This document shows, piece by piece, positions 35,090 to 44,564 of a stretch of DNA of 64,000 nucleotides; the stretch's first letter is position 1, and the number at the start of each line of letters is the position of its first letter. A model generated the notes under the pieces. It saw only the letters and a list, made by a program, of their open reading frames with translations, searched no databases and had not been told where the DNA came from. Source of the stretch: Callorhinus ursinus (lineage: Eukaryota; Chordata; Mammalia; Carnivora; Otariidae). The stretch is taken from assembly GCF_003265705.1 (NCBI RefSeq), contig NW_020313285.1, positions 19,678,711 to 19,742,710 on the forward strand, written 5' to 3'. A program made the position numbers and the translations under genes.

Positions 35090-35800
35090 CACATAGGTCA
35101 CAGCTTTGGAACAGGATGGACTTGGCCTCAGACCCTGGCACCGCCTCTAGCCCATCTTGTTTCCTGGGCCCAGCAAAGCTGGAATGGAGCTCCTGTGGAT
35201 TGCCTGAGAGGACTGCAGAGGGCCCATGGGGTGTCTGGGGAGTGGTGGAAACTTAGCACAGGGGGCCCTGTGAGCTGGGCACCGGGACTCGGGGGGAGGG
35301 GGGCCTGGTCCCTGCTCTTCTGGAGCTCTCAGTCTCTCGGGCCCTGGGCTCTTACCCAGGGTTAGGACTTCCAGTGGGGACTACGCTGGTGAAGCTGCAC
35401 ACAAGGAGTTAGGACCAACATGACCACATGACATGCGGTCGGGGAGGGAAACTCAAGCCCAGAGGCCCCAGCAAGGATCAGGAAGGCCAGGGCCAGACCA
35501 TAAGTCCTTCCTGTGGGACTCAGAGTCCACAGGGTACCCCCCAGACCTCACATGTACCCACGGGCTCTGGGTCTGATCCTGATCAGCAAAGGTGGACAAA
35601 GGTTACTGACAGGTGCTTTGGGCTTCTCTGTCCCCTCTGGGCCTGGGGAGTAATTCCTCATTCCCCTCCCCAACCTCCCCACAAGACATGTCTTCCGCTT
35701 CCTATCGACATGGAGTCTGGCAAGGACTTTGTTCCTGGCCAAACCCAGTGTAATATTCTCTTTCTTCCTCCATCTCTCCCTCCCTCCCACCTTCCTTTTC
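35090..35800. other. no gene seen
   Basis: Unique-looking GC-rich sequence. No exon supported. Confidence 0.35.
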
Positions 35801-35809
35801 TTTATTCCA

Positions 35810-36600
35810 ATATTTGGTATCTGCCATATGCCAGGGCTGTTCTAGGCCCGGAGGATGCAGAAGACAGATGGGCATTGCCTCAGTGGAATTTGTAACTAGT
35901 AAGATGAGAGATATTAATAAGTAACCATGCAGATGAATGTTTCATAGCTCTGAATGAGGGGCATCAGGGTGGTGGGAGTCAACAACAGAGTGATGTGGCT
36001 AAGTCAGAGAAGTACAGGAAGTGGGCTGGAGCCAAGCGCTGAAGTTGTTACCCGGGGAAAAGGAGAAGGAAGAGATTCTAGGCAGGAGCATTAGCAAAGG
36101 CCCTGTGGCGGGAGGCTGCTTGGCGAGTAAGAAGGACCAAGAGGTGTGTGTGGCTGCCTGGACAGTGAAGGGAATATGAGATGACCTGAGAGTTGGCAGA
36201 TTAGCCCAGTCATTTGTTGGAAAAGTAACAGTTGCATGCCTGCCATGAGCCAGGAGCATCAGACAGACAAGACCACCACACACTGGAACAGGCAGACCAC
36301 AGAGCAAGAACATTCCAGTGTGGGACATGTGAGGGGTGAAGTGATCAGCACTCAAGGCAGGGGTGGGGAGAGGCAGGGGTAAGGAAGGCTCCTCTGAACT
36401 GAGAGGCGAAAGGCAGATCTGGGCATAGGCTCTAAAGCTGGGCCAAGCTGGGCGTGACCAAGGAAGGGCAAGGAGACAGAGTGGAGCAAGCAGGGGAGAG
36501 GGACGCAAGGCCGGCTGCAGATGCTGGTGGGGCCAGGTCCTCCAGGGCTCTCGGGTAACCTACTCATGGCCGGCTGCCACCGCTGGGCTCTAACCAAGGA
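35810..36600 (-). repeat. L2 3'-end relic, antisense
   Basis: 'ccaatatttggtatctgccatatgccagggctgttctaggcccgg...' starts the reversed L2 3' end. 'ggcaggagcattagcaaaggccctgtggcgggaggctgcttggcg' and 'ccaggtcctccagggctctcgggtaacc' continue it. A second partial copy may be included (36230-36320). Edge toward the candidate exon is approximate. Confidence 0.55.
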
Positions 36601-36714
36601 GAGCCGCACTCAGGTTTATGCTTTGGAGAGAAAGACCCCTCTGGCCTCCAGTGTCGGCAGGAACGGGGACGAAGCTGGGCTGCCGTAACAGGTGGAACCC
36701 CTTTCTCTTCTCAG

Positions 36715-37143
36715 TTATCCCAGAAGAGCTGTGAGTCTGAGCCCAGGGTCTCGGTCTCCCAGAGCCTCCTGGAGGAGGACGGCCCAGAGCCCCTGTCCCA
36801 GCACCTCCAGGCCAGCAGCCTCGACCTCTCCCATGGGCCCCTGGTGGCCTCAGAGTACCTGCCCTTCTTCCGCACCTACGGGAAGCTCCTGGCTGTGGAG
36901 GAGCCAGCCCCACCACGCGAGGTTGGCAGGGACCGAGGCAGAGACCAGAATATCAGAGAGGTGCCATTCCCTGAGGACCCAGAACCGCCCAGCGGGTTCT
37001 TCCCTTACTACCGCTCCAAGGAGGAGAGTTTTCCCAGCCTGGTCCTTCCTGGCAGGTCATGTGGGGGCTCCCGAGACCCACGCACCAGGGAAGAGGCCCT
37101 GGCTGGCTGCTTCTGCAGCATGACCGTCAGCTGCGGGTGCTCT
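36715..37143 (+). CDS. candidate coding exon of an unrecognised gene
   Basis: I do not recognise this protein. A pyrimidine-rich acceptor ('cccctttctcttctcag') opens an uninterrupted 143-codon segment that ends exactly at a strong donor (TCT|GTGAGT), phase 0 at both ends. In the first 63 codons 56 third positions are G or C. The same frame just upstream of the acceptor lacks that bias, which argues that the exon really begins here. The product has an acidic Ser-rich start, then an aromatic patch (EYLPFFRTYGKLLAVEE), a charged linker, GFFPYYRSKEESFPSL and a Cys-rich end (CFCSMTVSCGCS). No signal peptide, membrane helix or known domain is visible. No start codon is assigned, because upstream exons were not found. 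It lies 11 kb upstream of SLC25A48 on the same strand. It could be a pseudogene or a lineage-specific gene. Confidence 0.5.
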
Positions 37144-37347
37144 GTGAGTGCGGCGGGGGTGGGAGGGTGGGGAGAGGACCAGCCCCAGGCCCCCTGGCAT
37201 CCTTCAGACCTCTGTCCAGGGAACCCACCCAGCAAGCCAGGCCAGAACCCGTGCCGAGGTCTGCAGTTGCTGGCGCCAGGCCAGTCCCTGATTTCCGGCC
37301 GAACCTGCGAGCCTGGCTCACCATCATCTTGTCTCCTTCCCATATAG

Positions 37348-37686
37348 GCTGTCTCGGCAAGCCCAGGCACCATCCCCGGGTCCTTCCGTTCTCCGCCCTG
37401 CTGCCCCATCCTGCTGGTCTTGGCAGGCCACTCCCATGACAGCAGGCTGACTGTCCCTCTCTCCAGGGATGCCGCCTTCAGGGGCCACGGCCTTTGTTCC
37501 TCGGGACCCGTGCCGCACTACAGAACCCCTGGGGAGGAGCTGTACCCCAGCCCTGGGCCTCCTTCCTCCCCATCAGGGGACCGGGAGCCCACGGGGAGCT
37601 GCCCAGGCCTGGTGCAGCCACAGTGTGAGGGAGCGGAGCTGGTAGCAGCAGAAGAATGGGCCCCAGTACCTGCTCATCAGCAAGAG
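37348..37686 (+). CDS. candidate second exon of the unrecognised gene
   Basis: The intron between the two exons would be 204 bp, from GTGAGT at 37144 to 'tccttcccatatag' at 37347, and phase 0 is kept. The frame then stays open for 113 codons to a donor-like GAG|GTGAAG at 37687; if unspliced it stays open to a stop at 38002-38004. Pro/Ser/Gly-rich text includes HYRTPGEELYPSPGPP. G/C bias at third positions is strong until about 37640 and then fades. There, the next frame (+1) gains the bias (QKNGPQYLLISK), with a TAG just before it. This could mark a frameshift, a sequencing error or loss of function. No domain is recognised, and the 3' limit is uncertain. Confidence 0.42.
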
Positions 37687-38254
37687 GTGAAGGTGGCTGG
37701 GGGTGAGGCTCCCCAAACTGGCCTGGGACCCTCTGCCTCAGTGCCTATGACCTGCAGAGTGGGCAGGAGGAGCCCAAAGGCTGGCAGCCCTTCCATCCCC
37801 TCTCAGTCTACTTTGGGGGTAGGGGGCAAACACGGGGACCCTGTGCCCTGCCAGTGTGCAGCTCCACACCAGGGTCCCGACTCGGCAGGCCTGGGGGCTG
37901 CCTTCTCTTCGGGGAATGGAAGGGAGATGCTCAGCCTTGCCCCCACGACCCCACAGTCTCAGGAAGTGACCCCACAACCCCGGGGGCTCCCTTGGCCCCC
38001 CTAGCCAGAAAAACTACCTGATGACAAATGGAGAGCATCAGCCCCAAAAGGGGCTCCACAGAGGGGATGTCAGCCTGGCCCAACACTCAGACCTCCCCGT
38101 GGTCCTGGTTCTGCTCTAGCCTGCCCCAAGCTCAGAGGGAGGGAGCAGGGTCCACGGGACAACCTAGGGATACAGACCAGAGACTAAGTCACTTCCCTAT
38201 AAGGGTTGCAACTGATGCCCTAACGGGATGCTTTGGAGAAATATGTGCAGCTTC

Positions 38255-38420
38255 CACGTATGGAGCATTTGCTATGGGTTAGGGATAGATGCTGTGTCCA
38301 CTCCATCCTCCCGATGAAGAAACAGGCTCAGAGAGGTAGGCTGTATGCCTGCGCTGACACAGCTCACAAACAGCGGAGCTGGGATTCATACCCGGGTCTG
38401 TCTGTCCTTGGGGCCTGAGT
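38255..38420 (-). repeat. MIR SINE relic, antisense
   Basis: 'ggagcatttgctatgggttagggatagatgctgtg...cgatgaagaaacaggctcagagaggtagg...cagctcacaaacagcggagctgggattcatacccgg' is the reversed MIR order. Confidence 0.7.
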
Positions 38421-38424
38421 ACTT

Positions 38425-39320
38425 AAAACCCTTTCCTCTACACCCCTCCTCAGTGAGTCTCCACACAGCAAGGAAAGGGCCAGCGGCCCCTCTCAAGCTT
38501 CCTGGAGGCCATCCCACCGACCTTCCCTCCCTGCCCCCTTTCCTTCCCCCTGGCTCATGGCACTTGGGAGTAGCAAGCAGAGGAAAGCAACATAACACAG
38601 GTCTACAGACGACCTGCCTCCCTGACCTCTGCAGGTAAGACGTCCTGGTGCCCCAGCCTGGCCCCAAACGCCAGGCTTACCCCACGCTACGGCAGATGGC
38701 CCCGAGGCTGAAGCACGCGGTTACAGTGACAGGACTCCTCCCCCCCCCCAGGACAGTAAGCCATGGCTCCTATTCGAAGAAGTCTCTTGGTACCCACGTT
38801 CACCCTCTCTGTCCTGTAGCGCTGGTTTCATGCTCCCACCCCTTCCCTGTGATGGCTGGATCCCTGTCCCTCCACCCAGCAGGACGCCCTCCCCTGCTCC
38901 CCCGTCTGCCCAAGGATGGCAAAGTTGAGAGGATGCATGTGAGAAATCAGGCGGCTGTACTTCAGTTACCTCCAAGAATTGCTTTTTTAAAAAATGCACT
39001 TTTTAAAAAATTTCTGAGCCACTCGTATGACTTCCCTTTGGGCTGGGTTGACAGTAGGGTGAAGACATTGAGTGCCCTTGCTGGAAGACTCCTTGGCTTT
39101 GTTCTTGGAGGGGGTGACTGGTCTTTCCCCCTTTCATGTCCCATAGGGCCGGGTCCAGCCAGCGGGTATCCCTGGGCTCTCACCGCCCTCAGAGAAACGG
39201 ACTGGGCTGGGAAGTGTCTGGCTGCCTCTTAGAAATGGGGGCCACTCTCTCCTGGGCCAGTCCAAGCTGGGGCGGCCGTGTGGCTTCCTGTCCCCACGCG
39301 AGCGGCCTCCCAAGCATCAG
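38425..39320. other. no exon established; one perfect donor-like site
   Basis: A CAG|GTAAGA site at 38634/38635 matches the donor consensus fully, but no good exon precedes it. It could belong to the unrecognised gene (36.7-39.4 kb). A C-run (9 C) lies near 38742-38750. Confidence 0.3.
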
Positions 39321-39419
39321 CAGGGCCCCCTGCCCGTGCTCCCGAGGGAGCTGGACAAACCTGACTGGCTCGTGCACCCAAGAAAGCCGCCAGTGTTTCG
39401 GGACGGAGAGTTTTCTGGA
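39321..39419 (+). CDS. weak candidate exon of the unrecognised gene
   Basis: A 33-codon segment between 'caagcatcag' and a GTGAGC donor at 39420, phase 0 at both ends like the exons at 36715 and 37348. The peptide (PRELDKPDWLVHPRKPPVFR and neighbours) looks protein-like, and third positions are mostly G/C in the first dozen codons but not later. The acceptor lacks a good pyrimidine tract. No domain is recognised. Equal phase and strand make membership in the same transcript possible, but this is inference and the call is weak. Confidence 0.2.
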
Positions 39420-39599
39420 GTGAGCAGTTTGCAGGAAGGATCTGGGGCAGGAGAGGACCAGGGTGAGGGAATGGGCGTATCTGGAAGAGCTGTCTGCTTG
39501 CTGCTCGTCGGTCCAGCCGGCATCGGCTGGGAGTTCTGTGCTGGCACAGACACATGCACGGACACATGTCAGGACACAGAGGCCGTAACAAGAGTAAGC

Positions 39600-39995
39600 G
39601 CCAACTCGCTGCCACTGTTTACCATGTGCCGGCCCGGGGCTGAGCACTCTACGTGCAATGAGGAGGAGTTAAGAATGATGTTGTTTAGGGGCGCCTGGGT
39701 GGCTCAGTCGTTGAGCGCCTGCGTTCGGCTCAGGTCATGATCCTGGTGTCCTGGGATCGAGCCCCAAGTCAGGCTTTCTGCTCCGTGGGGAGCCAGCTTC
39801 TCCCTCTGCCTCTCTCCCTGCTCATGCTTTCTCGCTCTCCCTCTCTCAAATAAATAAATAAAAAATCTTAAAATACAATATATATAAAAAAAGAATGATT
39901 CTTTTAGGCACGGTGGGTGCTCCCATTTCACAGATGAGAAGGTCTAGGCGCAGGTTGATTAAATGGCCGAGTGAAGAACCCAGAGCCAGAAAGTA
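39600..39995 (-). repeat. MIR SINE relic, antisense, split by a SINE
   Basis: Reversed MIR text in two halves: 'gccactgtttaccatgtgccggcccggggctgagcactctacgtgc' at 39610-39655 and 'ctcccatttcacagatgagaaggtctaggcgcagg' at 39920-39955. The CAN SINE at 39688-39888 separates them. Confidence 0.65.
39688..39888 (+). mobile_element. CAN SINE, sense
   Basis: 'ggggcgcctgggtggctcagtcgttgagcgcctgc' head, '(aaataaata)n aaaatctt' tail. 'aagaatgat' appears before (39671-39679) and after (about 39891) as the likely target duplication. Confidence 0.92.
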
Positions 39996-40084
39996 TTAGA
40001 GCTAGGTTGTGAACAGATCTCATCTGGACCCCATGCTTTTGACTCTTATGCTTAGACCATAATGAACATTAACATTATGCTTAC

Positions 40085-40640
40085 ATTACTTCTGTCAGAT
40101 CTCGAATTCTCTGTAATAAGTCATCTCAGAACTTAGTGGCTTCAAATAATGACATACATGTATTTTCTCCCAGTTGTGAGGGTCGGGAACCTGGCAGCAG
40201 CTTGGCTGGGTGGCTCTGGCCTGGGGTTTCTCGTGAAGTCGTGGTCAGGGTATCGGCGAGGGCTGCGGTCACCCAAAGGCTTGACGGGGGCTGGAGCTCT
40301 GCTTGCTCGCTCCCACGGCTGGCCTCTTCCCACCTAGCCTCACGAGTCCCGGACTGTGACCTTCGGCATACTCTGGGGGTCACGCAGATGAGCTGTCATT
40401 CAGTGTGGAAAAAAGAGACCTCCCAAGGGCATGAATGTAAGCGCTGGGGGTCTTCCTGGACCGAAATGCTGGCATACAAGATCCAGAGCCCAATCCTGGT
40501 GACTCACAGGGGGAGCAAGCTCATTCACCAAGGCTGGTGTGCAGGAGGGAGAAGGTGGGGCTGGCTGTGGCTGGCTGACATCACAGGGGAGCAGCGGCAG
40601 GACCGTGTGGGTGTGGGCCAGTGGGTGGCTTCCCTGCTGC
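40085..40640 (-). repeat. MLT1-type MaLR LTR, antisense
   Basis: 'gtaataagtcatctcagaacttagtggcttcaaataatgac...ttctcccagttgtgagggtcgggaacctgg...cttggctgggtggctctggcct...' and 'gacctcccaagggcatgaatgtaagcgctgggggtc' follow an MLT1 LTR read backwards. The open frame 40136-40663 is accidental. Confidence 0.65.
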
Positions 40641-40644
40641 CCCG

Positions 40645-41435
40645 GCCCGAAGGGGGCTTGTAGTGCCTGAGCCTCCTCCCTGGCCACAGCTTTTGTCACT
40701 TAGCAAATCTCTCTTTTAGAGAAAATCTAATCCATATGGTTTGAGATTTTGTTCTTTTAAAGTTTTCCTTTGTACTTTATACAAAATTGAGATGTCTTCG
40801 GAGTCCTTTAAAATCTCTCCTCTCTTAACAACCGGAAGTCTGCTCTTTGCCACATTCACAGGGACCCTGGAGCAGAGAACAATGGGATTTGGGTGGGTTC
40901 AGAGCTGGAGGTCTGGTCACACCCTGTGTCTTTCCTTAAGCTGATGCGCAGCAAGTAAGAAAGGCCTGTGCTGTCCCTGGGCATGGAAGGTACTGATGGT
41001 TCGAATCCCTGCCCGCCTGGCCCCAGGCCCCGTTCCCCAGTCCTGGCCACCACCCTCATGCAGAGGGCATTCGGGTGTGTGTGTTCTGTGAACTGCCCAG
41101 GCAGGTATGGGAAGGGAGACCACAGCCCTTCTGAGAGGCTTGACCAGCGCAGGCCTCCGCTTTCCCGGGACAAGATGACCAGGTGCTCGCTGAGAGCAAA
41201 AGCTGGTTTGCAAGGAGCCCAAGCCCTCCTCAGCGTGGGTCAGGGAGGTTTGTCTCCGTGAGATGCAGATGGCTGCAAGACGGGTCCTCTGTCCACTCCC
41301 AGGGAGCAGCACGAAGCCTGAGGACCACCTATATAGTCACTTTGCTGGCCAAGATCCTCCACTATCAGACCCCCAGCCTTCAGCCTCCCCTCCCACAGCA
41401 AGGAGCCTCTTCAGGGTCTCCTGCCTTCCCTGACT
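40645..41435. other. no gene seen
   Basis: No exon or clear repeat recognised. Overlapping minus frames (40856-41312) show no domain. Confidence 0.35.
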
Positions 41436-41439
41436 GGCA

Positions 41440-41790
41440 TTGTTCAGGCTCTTGCCTCCATCCACCTGCCCTTCTCTACTACCTTCATGGGTCAAAACCC
41501 AGGTTGTCTCTTTAGGATCCGCCCAGATGTCACCTCCTTCCTGAGGCTTCTGAGTTTGCCCTGGAGACTTTCTTCTGTCCCTCCTGGCCTGTATTCTTTA
41601 CAGGTCATCCAGAGTATGGGGTTTCCTGGCCTCCTAGCTGATGTTTGAAGAACACATGATAGGGGAGACCCTCCACATGGCAGAGCTGGGGCAAACGTCT
41701 TCAACACAAACTTCTCTCCTGCTGTCAGCAGCTCAAGCCCTCTGCATCCCTGGCAGGTTGGTCCCCAATAGGTGTTCAGCAGGGACTTTG
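41440..41790 (+). repeat. L2 3'-end relic
   Basis: 'tgttcaggctcttgcctcc...ctttaggatccgcccagatgtcacctccttcctgaggcttctgag' and 'gcatccctggcaggttggtccccaataggtgttcag' follow the sense L2 order. Confidence 0.5.
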
Positions 41791-42239
41791 GGATGTGGTC
41801 TCAATGGCTGTCCGGGATCCTTCCACCCCTCCTCCCATGCCCCTTTCCTCCTGCAGAAACCAGTCCATTCTAGATCTACCTGGTCCCCTGACCTGCCTAG
41901 CCTCCACCTGTCCTGGGCACCAGCCCACTGATGCCTATCAGTTGAGAAGAAAAGCCCAAGGTGGGCCAAGCTTTCCTTGCTCTCAGACGGGCACAGAACC
42001 AGCTCGGCCCATGGGAGTCTGCCAGGGAGGACAGAACAGAGGGTATCCCAGGGCATTCCCCATGATTACTGGGGCATCTGCTCCGGAAGCCCTAAGAATA
42101 TGAGTGTGGTTGGCAAATGTTCGTATCATCTTATTGATGGTAGAGAAACTAAAACACAGAAGTTAGGACATTTATGCAGATGGGCCAGGGCAGGGATGGG
42201 GGCAAGCAAGGGCTTTGAGAAAGTCACCTCCATTTTCTG

Positions 42240-42440
42240 AGTCTTAGCCAAGAGGCAGCACCTTGGTTAAGAGCTGGGCCCTGGAGTCATACAGCAGGTG
42301 TGTGTATTCACTGGCTCCATTCACTCCATTCACTGGCTGTGTGGCTTTGGGGAAATTGCTTAACCTCCCTGAACCTTACTCCTCTCACCTATAAAATGGG
42401 GAATTTCCTCACAGAATAAAATGAGATGTTGTAGGTGGAG
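42240..42440 (+). repeat. MIR SINE relic
   Basis: 'cttggttaagagctgggccctggagtcatacagcaggtg...ggctgtgtggctttggggaaattgcttaacctccctgaaccttactcctctcacctataaaatgggg' is a sense MIR with a small internal repeat 'cattcactggctcc'. Confidence 0.75.
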
Positions 42441-42474
42441 CATATAGTACTGGGCCAGCTTGGAGCCCTGGTTT

Positions 42475-42493
42475 AAAAAAAAAAAAAAAAAAA
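42475..42493. repeat. poly-A tract (19 A)
   Basis: Nineteen A after 'ccctggttt', followed by 'gaccctggt'. The repeated 'ccctggt' on both sides hints at a retroposed A-tail or a slippage product. Confidence 0.85.
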
Positions 42494-42499
42494 GACCCT

Positions 42500-43480
42500 G
42501 GTACATTCAAGGTCTTGATACTGGGGCATTCTCTCTCCAAGTACAGTCAGCTCTGAAAATCCTCAGATGGATCCTCCTCAGTCCCCTCAGAAGTCCTCTC
42601 TGGCACGTTCAGATTCCTCTGAGCCTCCCAGGTCAGCTCCTCTTTCACTGCCCAAGTGTATGCTCCGCCAGCCCCGGGCAGAGGAATCTGGGCCCGGAAA
42701 CTACCCCTGGGGCCGCCAAGCTGGTTTTTTCCTCCCGAGATCCCAAGTGCTGGACGGCATCGCCCTCTGCTGGCACATCTTGACAAGACACCCAGAGCGG
42801 GTGTCAACTGTGGCCCAGAATTTCATACTTTTTGGATACTGCCTAAGACGGAAGTCATCTGTACTCTCCAAAAGACAGAAGGGGAAAATGAGGCCTGGAC
42901 TTGTCCACGGGGCCCAGGGAGGCAGCAGCAGCACCCCAGAAGCAGAGCCCAGGCCACCCAGTCTCTCAGTGGCTGCTTTGCCCCCCTGCACAGCCCTGCA
43001 GCTCTGTTTCTTGACTTGGAGTCAAATTGAATCGCTGGACCAAATACAGTCTGAACATGCTCTGAATAGACTTTCTCAAAGAACTATCAATAAAGGAGGG
43101 AACATTGCCCCAAATGAGAAGCTCGAACAGCACCTTAAAAATCACTGTATGCTCTTTTCCTTTCCATTAGAGTCAGGGAAGGAACCAGAGAGCTCCCACT
43201 GTCTGAGGCCAGTACAGGATGGACGCAACAGGTGCAAATGCCCAAAGAAAAAGACCACATACACATGTGTTTCCAATCCATTCATTTGCATTCAAAGGTC
43301 AGGAAGTCCTGTTCATTTGCTCCGTGGCCGAAGCTTAGGATGCCGTGGCGGTGGATGAGTCAGGAGAGTCCTACGCTTCCAGGCATCCCGGGCATTGCAC
43401 GAGGACTGACCAACATGGTAAGGGGTGGAATGAGAAACAGGGATGCCTCAAGAGGGACAAGGGCTTGACCTTAGCCCAGG
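42500..43480. other. no gene established
   Basis: The plus frame 42567-43358 (263 codons) is long, but it lacks a domain, its third-position bias is weak and its second half is AT-richer. I regard it as accidental. Confidence 0.35.
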
Positions 43481-43489
43481 GGTCTGGGG

Positions 43490-44560
43490 AGGCCTCTAGG
43501 AAGAGGATGTTTCACCTTAGGCCTGAAGGAAGTAGAAGCTGTCCTCCAGAAACACAAGAGGAGGGAGCCACAAGCAGGAGTGGTTAGTGCAAAGGTCCTG
43601 AGGTGGAAAAACATCTGGTAGCTTTGAGGGCCTGAAAGGAGCCAGGCTTCTGTGACATGCCAAGAAAGGCCCAGGGCCTCATCTGCTCTGCCTTATATCT
43701 GGACCCCGTCTTAGGCTGTCAGCAGTCAGCAGGCCTTTCTGACTTCTGCTCCACAGCCTTCCCCACTTAAGGTCCACTGAGTGGTGGCTGTCTACCAGGC
43801 CTATGCCAGGTGCTGCAGGTTTACAGAATAAGACAGCACCCTGTTCTCAGGAAGACAGACTAACCTTCAGAGGGTGGTAGCCGTGATATGGATATGCCCG
43901 AGATATTCTGGAAACACACCGGGGAGAGAGCAGATCCAGTGTGGAGTGGGATGGTGAGTGCTTCATGGAAGGCGTGTCAGGAGAAGGTGGGGGCTGAGCT
44001 GAGTCTCAAAGAAATCAGGTACAGGGGTTAGCCAGGGAAGCAGAGGAGAGGGCGTTTGTAGTAGGAGAACACGCGTGCACAGTTGCACACAGAAAGCAGG
44101 TGGGGTTTGGAGGGCACACAGCCCAGCTGGGGCTCCAGTCTAAGGGGAGACGGTAGGAAGTAAGAAGTGGAAAGGCCACCAGACCCAGGGCCGCAGATCC
44201 TCGCATGCCGAGCTGGGGTGTTGGAATTATGCTCAAGGCCATGGGGAGTCATGGGAGGGCCCTCAGCAGAGGAAGGCTGGAGCAGATGCAAGGTTTCAGA
44301 AGCTCACTGTGGCAGTGGCTGGAGGCTAGACAGGGGATGGGGCAGAGCGTCTCTGTCACCCTGATGCAGGCAGGCAGTGGTACAGACCTGAGCTCAGCCA
44401 TAGAGAGGTCAGAGAGGGTGGGCGTCAGGGCCACGGAGGAGATGGCTGATGGCATGAGGCCTGGAGCAGAGAGAGGAATCAGACCACACCCAGGGTCTGG
44501 CTTGGGTGACTGGCTGGGTGGGGAAAGAGGAATACTTTGGGAGTTACAGAGTTCAAGGGA
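43490..44560 (-). repeat. L2 3'-end relics, antisense
   Basis: 'ccttaggcctgaaggaagtagaag...gtggttagtgcaaaggtcctgaggtgg' near 43515-43600. Then 'ctaccaggcctatgccaggtgctgcaggtttacagaataagacagc' restarts an antisense L2 3' end near 43790. 'ggtttggagg...catggggagtcatgggagggccctcagcagaggaagg' continues to 44280. At least two partial L2 copies. Confidence 0.6.
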
Positions 44561-44564
44561 CGTG

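Noticed and set aside
36568..36714. Upstream extension of the candidate exon in the same open frame
   Set aside because: The frame is open, but third-position G/C bias disappears and a good acceptor stands at 36713-36714, so the exon most likely begins at 36715.
37651..37690. A separate small exon encoding QKNGPQYLLISK
   Set aside because: Its only upstream AG has no pyrimidine tract and the previous exon would end just a few bases earlier, too close for an intron. A frame shift or chance is more likely.
42567..43358. 263-codon plus frame
   Set aside because: Weak third-position bias, AT-rich second half and no recognisable protein. Looks accidental.
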